Positions 35,365-44,984 of a stretch of 60,000 bases of DNA are shown here, one piece after another. The position numbers were made by a program, and so were the translations under genes. The notes beneath the pieces were generated by a model that saw only the letters and a program-made list of their open reading frames with translations, was not told the origin of the DNA and did no database searches. Origin of the DNA: Takakia lepidozioides (taxonomy: Eukaryota; Streptophyta; Takakiopsida; Takakiales; Takakiaceae). Numbering within the stretch: position 1 is the stretch's first letter; each line of letters begins with the position of its first letter. The stretch is taken from the NCBI GenBank assembly GCA_030704615.1, contig CM060734.1, positions 59,476,042 to 59,536,041 on the forward strand, written 5' to 3'.

Positions 35365-36434
35365 GGCGAGTCCACCGGAGAGGACTGTTCGCAAGCAGTC
35401 CGCTACAAGAGTCACGTGCCCCAGTTTGCTGCGACCTCAGTCTGGTCCAACAAGTCCGCTGGCAGGCGAGTCCGCCGGAGGGGACTGTTCGCAAACAGTC
35501 CACTACAAGACAAACGTGCACCAGTCTGCTGCGACCTCAGTCTAGTCCAGCAAGTCCGCTGGCAGGCAGGTCCGCCATAGGGGACTGTTCGCAAGCAGTC
35601 CACTGCAAGACTCACGTGCGCCAGTCTGCTGCGACCTTAGTCTGGTCCAGCAAGTCCGCTAGTAGGCGAGTCCGTCAGAGGGGACTGTTTGCAAGCAGTC
35701 CGCTGCAAGACTCACGTGCGCCAGTTTGCTGCGACCTCAGTCTGGTCCAGCAAGTCCGCTGGCAGGCGAGTCTGCCGGAGGGGACTGTTCGGAAGTCTGC
35801 TGGCAACCTAATCCGCTTGGGATGCCCTCTGGCAAAGTCCGTCGCAAGACTCATTTACGTAAGTCCGTTGTGAGGTCAGCGTGGTCAGGTCTGCTAGCGG
35901 TGTCATGAGGGCAACACTCATGGCAGGTCAGAATGGGCGAGTCTGCTGCCTGAATCCGTTGGGCAAGTCCACTGGAACAGACGGGCAGATCAGTCCACTA
36001 GAGAGTCTATTGGGTTAGTGTCCAAGTCCACCGGCGAAGTCCTCTTTGAAGTCTCTCATGTGGGGCATGTGTACTTTGCAGGGCTGTTTTCCGAGGAGTG
36101 CTCATTTCCTGTGCCTGTGGCATGTCCGGCGGGCTTGGGTGAAGCAATCATGAGCGAAAACCAAAGATCATATCACTACCGCAAACTTGCTGAAATATAT
36201 GGGAGACCTCGTGTAGTGTAGAGGTGGACCAAGCAATCCCAAAGAAGGTCTTGCGTAGGTAGCCACAACGCTCCAACGCATGAGATAGAAATATCCGAAT
36301 GGGCATGAATTTATGGACTACATCGATAAGGAATGACGTCCTAAAATAGCAATGTGGTGTACAGCAGCTCGTCATGTTCCGCATGCCAGTCAAGATACAA
36401 ACGCTAGCATTGAGACATACCATAGAAACTTGAA
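35365..36434. repeat. 1070-bp tandem duplication, copy 2
   Basis: 100-bp units begin at 35451, 35551, 35651 and 35751, plus the part-unit at the junction. Stops in the included exon are the same as in copy 1, so they predate the duplication. Confidence 0.9.
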
Positions 36435-36789
36435 GGCAAGACTGAGGATGGGGAAAGGCAAAATGACTAGGCGTAGAGTGGATTGGCTCATATGAGAACT
36501 CACAGGCCGTGTGCTAACACACTACTGGTATGCAATTCACCTGAAGATGCACGGATTCATAATGAATGACAAACAGGAGAAGTACATGTCCATTTCTGTG
36601 CTTATGGCACGCGATATCCCAGCTTGCAATGTCACTCTTCCGTTCCATCCTGGGCAACCAGCCTATGTTCTAAGCACCAATCACCCAAACACAATTTACA
36701 TTGTTTACAATCCCAGATGCGAACGGGCTTCTTGCACTTGCCCGTGGGCAATGAAGGGCAATTTCTGGTAGATGCAATTGGAAACCATG

Positions 36790-37140
36790 AGTCTGCACTG
36801 GTGAGCAGACTGTCGAGAGTCACCGGAGTGGTAGTGTACAGGCGGATGGCATTGGCCAGTAGTCTGCCAAGTTTGGTCAACAGAATAAGTGAGAGTCCAC
36901 CGTACTCAGAATGGTCAGTCTGATGGGCAGACCGCATGAGGCTCATTGGTTAGCCAGGTGCAGGCACGTTCAGAACCAAGAGATTGGTCTGCTCAGGAGA
37001 AGGCTGGCACAACAGACTGTTCGAAGACTGAGCAGAAGCATGTTACTGCATACTGGTTCAGACGGTAGAAGACTGGTTGAGCATACTGGTTCAGACGCCA
37101 GAAGACTGGTTCAGCAGACTAGTTGGCAGACTGGTTGGAA
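36790..37140 (-). repeat. GCAGACTG/AGACTGG array, reversed polarity
   Basis: CAGACTG and AGACTGGTT words recur, the reverse complement of the AGTCYGC words found to the left. The switch of polarity lies between the SWIM exon and this array. Confidence 0.65.
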
Positions 37141-37216
37141 GTCTTGTGCACATGCAATCGTACCACCGAGATTTTATTTCATCGAGAGAATGATATTGTA
37201 CCATTTCCTGCATTTT

Positions 37217-37795
37217 CTACTCTACTTTACAATTGGTATACGGTCTGCAACCCTCCGGATTGTGGAGTATATGTGTGCTGCAGGTGTTGGGGGCACCAAT
37301 CATCTTCCCTATCTTGCGTAAGACCCCGGGTCGCGTTCTCCATGCCTCAACAAAATCCCGTTTTCTTTTCAGCGACATATTGTTGTTGTCATTTACAGAA
37401 CAAAAGCTCTTTGCTGCCGCAGGGTGCAACATTCTTGCAACACTCTTGGTGCGAATATCAACAAGTTGCCCCCTACAGATACGAAGAGAAGACATCACAT
37501 GTTTCTCCAGGTATTTGTCGTCGCCAACAATGCAAAGTATATCTACAAATTCTTCGTCCATGGAGGATGGTACGAGGATATGCTCCGCATCATAGGGGAA
37601 GTCATCTGTGGAAGGGCCCTCTGTTGCATTTCCCAAACCCTCTTCGTCGCCGCCATTTGCATGAATCCTAAGCACATTATGCAATCCTCCATTAATGGTT
37701 CCCAGCGCCGTGCCACAAGCGTGCACTATGAGTCCATCATGCAAGTGTGGATGAAGCAACTTCAGGACTCGGACTTGATGCTTGCAAGAAAACAC
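37217..37795 (-). CDS. 192-codon open frame, unknown product
   Basis: An uninterrupted frame inside a decayed element, acidic in the middle (DDFPYDAEHILVPSSMDEEF) and basic near the C-terminal third (NMSLKRKRDFVEAW). No domain is recognised. The opposite strand also has frames of 120-182 codons here, so the strand is uncertain. It could be an accessory gene of the 32-kb element or captured host sequence. Confidence 0.3.
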   Translation of the reverse strand: MFSCKHQVRVLKLLHPHLHDGLIVHACGTALGTINGGLHNVLRIHANGGDEEGLGNATEGPSTDDFPYDAEHILVPSSMDEEFVDILCIVGDDKYLEKHVMSSLRICRGQLVDIRTKSVARMLHPAAAKSFCSVNDNNNMSLKRKRDFVEAWRTRPGVLRKIGKMIGAPNTCSTHILHNPEGCRPYTNCKVE

Positions 37796-38511
37796 ATAGA
37801 CTTGACTACCTCTACTCTGAACTTGTGAATACTATCTGGAAACTAAAGGCTTCTACATGGAACTGCCGAACTTGTCCCAACTCCTCAATCTGTCGGACTC
37901 TCGTCAGTCTGGCGACATTGCCCTCTCCTAACGTCTGCTCACCAGCCTAGGCATACCCTCTTTGTCACGGACATAGCCCAAAAGAACTTACCAGGAGTAA
38001 AATACCAAAAGTTATCAAATTACCATGTTACCGGAAATCACCATGATCTATCATGATTTACCATTACTTACCAAGTTACCGGGAGTTTACCAAATTATCA
38101 AGAGTAACTTAGGAAACTGCTCAGAAAACTTCATTTGGAGGAAATTTCTCTTAGGGAAGCTTCTTAGTAGCCAGTATATATATGAGGCGAGATTGGACAC
38201 TCTTCAATCTCGCCAACACAAGTTCAAGCTACTCTTGTTTCTAGTCCTAGTACTTCAGTCCAGTTTCCAGTATCTAGTACTCCAGTCCAGTCTCCAGCAT
38301 TCCAGTATTCAAGTCAAGTTCCAGTATCTTGTACTCTTGTCCATTGTTATAAAGATCATCTTGATTCGTGTATATCCATCATGCATTCGGCCACGCCGAC
38401 CTTGACTTCTTGTCTAGTCTTGTATCTCTAGTCTGATCTTTTGTTTGTGTTAAGTCATTCTCCGTCCTTGACAGTTTGGCGAGACTAAAGTTTGTTCCTT
38501 AGTTAGTTAAG

Positions 38512-39535
38512 ATGGAAGACACATTTGCGGAAATGGTCGTCACATTGCAGAGTATTCAGTTCCAGATGCAAGAACTTCGTACCTCTACCGCCCAATTACA
38601 AGCTAATCAATCTCAAGATCTTGGCAACGCTCTCCACAATTTGCAACAACAAATTTCAGAGCTAAAGGAGTCGAACAATGGATCTTCAACCATACGAGTC
38701 TCTTCTGCAACAGCTGCTACTGCAATGGTTCATCTTCAACAGATTACGAGAGAACCAAAGTTCAGCATGCCCAAGAAATTTGATAGGACGAGATCAAGAT
38801 TTCGCGGTTTTGTTCAACAAATACGACTGTTCCTATGACTACATCCACAACGCTACCTCGATAAAGGTATTCAAGTGGGATTCATGGGCACCCTTCTATT
38901 AGGCACTGCCTTATCTTGGTTTGAACCGCTATTAGAAAAAAATTCGCATTTACTATACAATTTTGAAGCATTCATGTCCGAGTTCATTGCAACGTTTGGA
39001 GAAAATGATAGGGAAAGAATTGCAGAGACAAAGATGCGAAATCTTCGACAATGAGCACGTCCTGCTTCCGTTTATGCTTTCGACAACTTGCGTGCGACCT
39101 CGACTGGAATGAGAAAGTCAGTTTCAATGTGGACTAAAAGATGATGTAAAAAATTTGTTGCTGACAATGCCAAACGTGAGCACACTGAGCGAATTCATCA
39201 CCCAAGTCATTGCATGCGATAATCGTTTGTTCCAAAGACGTCAAGAGAAGCGATCTGGATGGTCGACGACGTACCATACTGTTGTTACTACGGCACCAAA
39301 CACAACGATCCATCAGACATCCGGAAATGATCATATGCAGATTGATGTTGTCCGATTCAAACCATTGACGCCACAAGAAAAACAAAGACGGCGCTCGAAT
39401 GGATTATGCCTCTATTGCAGAGAACAAGATCACATAACATTAAACTGCCCCAACAAAATAAGATTTAAAACTCGGGGCACAACTCAAGTGTTTGATACGA
39501 GGAGGTCGGAAAACGAAGATATCCAGTCACAGTAG
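38512..39535 (+). pseudogene. gag of the chromovirus, frameshifted
   Basis: ATG 38512 opens a 108-codon frame with a coiled-coil-like start (MQELRTSTAQLQ). A shift near 38770-38830 moves the rest to another frame. A CCHC zinc knuckle CLYCREQDHITLNC is at about 39408-39450. Stops interrupt the middle part. Confidence 0.75.
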
Positions 39536-39599
39536 GGACCATGGCTAGACACCCCAAATTCCTCACCAAAAAAATGTCTATTTCTATCTCTCGACCCTG

Positions 39600-42500
39600 T
39601 ACCTTGTTTCACAGTTCCAGTAAAAATCAGGATGCAAAACCGAGATATCTTCGTAGAAGCACTTTTGAACTCGGGTGCTTCAGCGTGTTTTATTGACAAA
39701 GACTTTGCGAAGTAAACAATTTAATGCTGGTAAGAAAGAAATTCTCGGCCTCTGTTGAAATCATCGATGGACGACCGTTAGCATCAAGAAATATTGACCG
39801 TGAAATTCAACCCCTTGAAGTGAAGCTTAAAAATCAAGCATCATAGATTGTTTTCAATGTCATCCAATCTCCAACAAATCATGTGATCCTTGGACTTCCC
39901 TGGTTTGTACTTCATAATCCTGACATCGACTGACGATCACGAAAAATTTCGGCAAGACAGCAAAAGTACCAAAGGTATTCAACCCCTGTTTCTTGGAGCT
40001 AGAGCCTTCATGAGAGCTACGAAAAAAGACGCGACATTTGCACTTTATGCGACTCTGATCAAAACCACAACAGACCAAAGTACTTCGACATTACCCACTC
40101 AATATCAAAATTTCAATAATGTCTTCGATAAGAAAAAACTAGACATGTTGTCAGAACATCGACCTTATGATTGTGCAATTGAGTTACAAAAAGGAGCTCA
40201 ACCACCATTCGGCCCGATCTACAATTTATCCCAGACGGAGCTGGCTGCTTTACGCGAATACATTGATGAAAATTTGTCAAATAATTTCATTCGACATTCA
40301 AAATCACCCGCGGGAGCACCTATCTTATTTGTGAAAAAGAAAGACGGATTGTTACGCATGTGTGTGGACTATCATGGGCTCAACAAAGTCACTATAAAAA
40401 ATCGTTACCCACTACCGCTGATTTCCGGACTCCTCGAGCAATTTGGACGAGCAAATTTTTTCACAAAGATCGACTTGAGATGAGCTTACAATCTTATACG
40501 AATAAAAGAAGGAGACGAATAGAAGACTGCTTTTCGCACAAGGTACGGACATTTCGAATACAGTGTTATGCCTTTCGGTCTTACAAATGTTCTTGCAATT
40601 TTTCAAAACATAATGAATGACATCTTTCGAAAAAATTTAGATGACTTTGTAGTCATCTATTTGGACGACATTTTGATATTTTTCACATAATGAAGAAGAA
40701 CATGGTCATCATGTACGCCTTGTCCTTGATAAATTGAGGGAAAAATGACTATATGTCAAGTTGGAAAAATGCCTTTTCCACCAATTTGAAGTCGAATTTT
40801 TGGGCTACATTATTTCCGACAAATGAGTCTTTATGGATCAGAAGAAAATACAAACCATCATCGAGTGGATTAAACCAACTTCGGTCCGAGATGTACAATG
40901 TTTTCTAGGATTTGCAAGTTTCTGTAAAATCTTCATCAATGACTACTCCGAAATTGCTCCACCATTGACACGACTCACAGTGAAGGACAAATTTGTATGG
41001 GACGAGAAAGCTGACCAAACATTTGAAAGGTTGAAGCACGCATTTACAATGGCTCCAATACTTGTACATGCAGACCCCTATAAACCATTCTTTTTGGAAG
41101 CAGATGCATCGGACTTTGCACTTGGCGTGGTACTCTCTCAATATGGTATAGATGGACAACTTCACCCTGTTGGTTTTCGTTCTCGTAAATTTTCCGCTGC
41201 GGAGATTAATTACGAAATCCATGACAAAGAACTTCTAGCGATTACCGATACTTTTGAGGAGTGGCGTCATCTATTGGAGGGAGCAAAACATCGAGTCACA
41301 GTCTATACCAATCATAAAAACCTCGAGTATTTTATGAGTGCTCGTGTTTTGAATCGACGTCAAGTGCGATGGAGTATGTCACTAGAAAGGTTTGATTTTG
41401 TTATTACCTACCATCTCGGACATCTTCAAGGAAAACCAGATGCTCTTTCTCGACGATCGTATTATGCGCCAAAAGAAGGGGATGCAGCTTTTGACCAACA
41501 GAAATCCATCATCTTGAAACCAGCAAATCTCCAATTGATTATGCTATCCATGTCCACCTATGACGATGTAGATGTAGCGATCATAAAGGAGATTCATGAA
41601 GAACGACAAAGGAAGCACTACGACAATTTGCTACGACACTACGAAGTCAACTAAATCGACCTCGAGACAACCCACATGTTACAAACGACTTCGAATACAA
41701 AGATGACTTATTTTATTTCAAGGGACTTCTCTAAGTACCTCCAGGACCTACACGACTTCGAATTCTTCAAAAATGTCATGATCTTCCGGCTGTAGGACAT
41801 TTCGGCTTCAACAGAACAATGGAATTGATATCCAGGGACTACTGGTGGCCGCAGATGTGGAAACTCGTGAAATAATTTATAAAATCTTGCGACACGTGTA
41901 CTAGAGCGAAAGGACCACGACATCGACGTTACGGTCTTCTTCAATCATTACCCATTCCCAAAGGTCCATGGTCGTCCGTGTCTATGGACTTTATTACAGA
42001 CCTTCTAATTTCCAAGACCACCGATTCAATCCTTGTTATTGTAGATCGTTTTACGAAGATGACACATTTCAGTCCATGTAATAAGACGGTTACCGGCGAG
42101 GAAATTGCAAGACTCTTCCTCAATAATATCTACCGCATTTATGGACTCCCGGAGGACATCGTATCTGATCGAGGACCACAATTCATATCAAATTTCTGGA
42201 GGGGATTATTTCACGTATTGGATACTAAGATCAACCTCTCTACAGCTAATCATCCACAGACTGATGGTCAAACCGAATATGTAAACCAGATTTTGGAGCA
42301 GTATCTTCGCTGTACGATAAATTATCACCAAGATAATTGGACAGACCTTTTGTCTTTGGCTAAGTTTGCCTACAACAACACTATACACTCTTCGACCAAA
42401 CAAACTCCATTTTTCTCCAATTATGGTCATCATCCTCGAGCAAACCCTTTCCACATGAAGATTTTTGGAAGCCCTGCTGCAGAAAACCTTGCTACTCATC

Positions 42501-43000
42501 TCGATACGATTCACAATGAGCTTACATTCCACCTCGCAGAAGCTCAAAAACAATACAAAGAGTATGCAGATCAACGTCGTCAACTCCAACCCAGTTCAAG
42601 GTTGGAAATCGTGTGTGGCTTCTTTGACGGGACATACAAACCTCGCGACCATCAAGGAAGTTGGATTATCAACGCTTGGGGCCATTCAAAATTATTCGAC
42701 AAACAAATCCGGTCAGTTTTCGGCTTGAACTCCCACGAAGTATGCGCATCCATCCAGTCTTTCATGTTTCATTATTGGAGTTGTATCATCCATTGAATAT
42801 TCCAGGGAGAGTCTCCGTACCACCTCCACCAATCGAAGTCAATCAAGAAATTGAGTATGAAGTCGACGAAGTCCTAGACTCTCGCATCAAGTATAAACGT
42901 CTTGAGTATTTCGTATATTGGAAAGGCTACGACATTAAAACGAACGTGGGAACCTTCATCCAACCTCGCCAATGCATCTGACAAAGTCCAAGAGTTTCAT
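39600..43000 (+). pseudogene. pol of the chromovirus, with nonsense changes
   Basis: The protease signature near 39665 reads NSGASACFID, where Asn stands in the place of the catalytic Asp. Reverse transcriptase (about 40140-40690) keeps FVKKKDG and the active-site YLDDIL. RNase H (about 41090-41460) shows EADASDFALG, DKELLAI, TNHKNLEYF and PDALSRR. Integrase (about 41740-42600) has the zinc-finger CDTC and the catalytic D in MDFITDLL, D in SDRGPQF and E in GQTEYVN. A chromodomain (42846-42955: [17 protein letters not shown]) ends the polyprotein and places it in the chromoviruses. Several stops fall where Trp or Gln codons are expected (for example near 40481 and 40520). Confidence 0.85.
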
Positions 43001-43139
43001 CAACGATATCCAGCTAAGCCCCAAGCTACACGTCAATAAGACGTCACAACGATGATGTCAGCAAAATTAGCTTCAAGGTGAAGACTTCACATTCAATGTA
43101 CCTGCTACACGCTAAGGAGGGAGGAGCACCACACATCAG

Positions 43140-43600
43140 TATATATAGCTACACTTCCATCACTCTTGCATCTTGTATTGGCAGTATGGATCCAGATACA
43201 TTGGAGTTGTTGCTTACCCAGCTACCAGATCAGCCGTTCCGACTCTCACGACCTTCAACATCACGCCGACGCTTCTTGAGACGATGGGCCACCAATGCAA
43301 CGCGTATTTCCTCGTCTGGACCCCGTACAACGACAAGTGGAGCCTACTCGAAGTCTGATAATTCTGTTGGAGGTTGAGGCTTCGGACCCAGAGGGCAACG
43401 AAATCATGTTTGAAGGCAACTTCGAAAATCAGAATGCTCAAATCATTGCGTGATCCCAAGTTCAAGGTGTTGGACACTATCGATGGTTGCAGGGACCTAT
43501 AAATCATTTGAGTCAAGAACGAAAAGCCGAATACTTGACAAGTACCATTCGCCGGATTTTGGATTTTCTCCAACTCTAAGCAAGTCCAAGATTTTACCGC
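43140..43600 (+). pseudogene. Extra open frame downstream of pol, own TATA box
   Basis: TATATATA at about 43140 lies 40-50 bp upstream of ATG 43187, which begins MDPDTLELLLTQLPDQPF. The protein-like signal then passes to other frames: MGHQCNAYFLVWTPYNDKW, then LEVEASDPEGNEIMFEGNF and RKAEYLTSTIRRILDFL. Together this suggests a decayed third gene of about 130-150 residues between pol and the 3' LTR. No family is recognised. Confidence 0.4.
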
Positions 43601-43959
43601 TCCTCGAGGAACTCGGCGCTAGAGGAGGGTTGATGTCATGGACATAGCCCACATGAACTTACCAGAAGTTACCATGTTATCAAAAATTACCATGACTTAC
43701 CGTGATTTACCATTACTTACCAAGTTACCGGGAGTTTACCAAATTACCAAGAGTAACTTAGGAAACTGCTCAGGAAGCTTCATTTGGAGGAAACTTCTCT
43801 ATCAAGATACCTCATATGTTTAAGGAAGCTTCTCCATCAAGAAACCTTTGTTTAATGTTGGAAACTTCTCCAGCAAAAAATCTCCATATGGGAAGCTTCT
43901 TAGTAGCCAGTATATATAGGATGCGAGACTGGACACTCTTCAGTCTCGCCAACACAAGA

Positions 43960-44425
43960 TATAAACTTCGTTGAACCTACATGCCTGATTAGATTTTCAT
44001 GTCTGAACCTTAAAATTTTTTGCCATTGATACGCTCACCCGATCACCTACTCACCACCGCTCATCCCCCCATCAACCATCTACAGATTATTGTATTCTAC
44101 GTTGGCAACAATATAATGTCGTGGAAGAAAATTCATCGACGGGGATGATAGTTCATAGGCTTGGGTACTAGGCCTAATCTACATGATTGTTTGTCTAAAT
44201 ATGAGTATGTTTTGGCAACACTTAGCAAATAGAGCAATGGATTCTCAGCCGTCTGCGTTTTTCATGAGCTGCCTCTTTCTTCTTGTACTACTACAAGTCA
44301 ACTCATCGGGCGCCACCAATGACTATAGCCATGATGGGACGAGACACACATTTGTGCTAGATGCTTTAGTACCGAGACAGCTGATTGAGATCAATGCCAG
44401 GGAACATGGTGTATCCCTTGCTCAA
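43960..44425 (+). other. About 465-bp insertion in the 3' LTR with a signal-peptide-like ORF
   Basis: Compared with the 5' LTR, the 3' LTR is interrupted between CCAACACAAG and TCAAGCTACTC. The inserted DNA contains an ATG frame (about 44238-44425) starting MDSQPSAFFMSCLFLLVLLQ, a typical signal peptide, followed by RHTFVLDALVPRQL. It looks like the first exon of a secreted-protein gene. No inverted repeats are seen at its edges. Confidence 0.4.
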
Positions 44426-44699
44426 GCTACTCTTGTTTCTAGTCCCAGTACTCCAGTCCAGCTTCCAGTACTCTAGTCCAGTTTCCAGTATCTAGTACTC
44501 TAGTCCAGTCTCCAACATTCCAATATCCAAGTAGTTACAGTATCTTGTACTCTTGTCCATTGTTATAAAAATCATCTTGATTCGTGTATACCCATCATGC
44601 ATTTAGCCACGCCGACCTTGACTTCTTGTCTAGTCTTGTACCTCTAGTCTGATCTCTTGTTTGTGTTAAGTCATGCTCTCGTCCTTGACACTCTTCGCG

Positions 44700-44984
44700 T
44701 ACTCTGGCAGTCTGCTGACTCTCGGTTGTTTGCTGACTAGTGGACTCCCTTGGTATGTTAAACAAAATGATTGTGTGTGCTTGCACTGTGCAAGGGTAAG
44801 TCCGCTTAACAACATGCAGTGAATTGGTCACAAGTCTATAGCGAGTACTCCACACTACACTCATAATCGACCAATAAGATGTGTATGCAAAGTCATCTTT
44901 TATTTCGTTGCAATTGCTCAAAAACATGCTTACATGACAAATGCGTCTTGTGGTGCACCTCTAATCTCGGGCCCAGACGGATAT
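44700..44984. other. Short spacer after the gypsy element
   Basis: It resumes the host DNA of the 32-kb element (GCAGTCTGCTGACT) and leads into the 3' end of the Ulp1-like gene. No gene is seen. Confidence 0.5.

Larger units (their letters stand above)
32983..36775 (+). pseudogene. MULE transposase of the 32-kb element (finger, DDE-like core, SWIM), broken
   Basis: The frame starts after acceptor GTCCAG at 32982. A GCM/WRKY-type finger is visible (KLKCGGP, GCQYCFKVQQC, then NNMEHTDAKEN), with a shift near 33130 and another in a 7-T run at 33434-33440. The core reads VACDANFGTNHHK, then (after the intron 33721-33809) PLYTLMVFDEWLNGIPVVYI and FIVDDADAEINAI, giving two likely catalytic Asp. Donor AC|GTAAGT follows 34009. 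The next intron is swollen by AGTCYGC repeats and a 1070-bp tandem duplication, which also copies the following exon. That exon has stops at 35186-35188, 35216-35218 and 35264-35266, repeated 1070 bp later, and TGA at 36493-36495. The SWIM start CTCPWAMKGN is near 36733 and then runs into a stop. This would have mobilised the 32-kb element. Confidence 0.65.
37973..44690 (+). mobile_element. Ty3/gypsy chromovirus LTR retrotransposon
   Basis: The 5' LTR is 37973-38473 and the 3' LTR 43634-44690; both start TG and end CA (TGTCA...TTGACA). The whole is flanked by the 5-bp duplication CTCTT (37968-37972 and 44691-44695). A likely primer-binding site starts TGGCGAGACT at 38477, and a purine tract AGAGGAGGG ends at 43629. 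Gag and pol follow in the order protease, RT, RNase H, integrase, chromodomain. It is inserted among the AGTCYGC repeats of the 32-kb element. The LTRs differ by large indels, and pol carries many stops, so it is old and inactive. Confidence 0.9.

Noticed and set aside
34208-35908. Repeated 60-100-codon frames on both strands
   Set aside because: Products of the 100-bp tandem units, repeated with the array; not genes.
34281-36434. A CRISPR-like array (regular repeats)
   Set aside because: Units are contiguous 100-bp tandem repeats with no unique spacers, in a plant nuclear genome.
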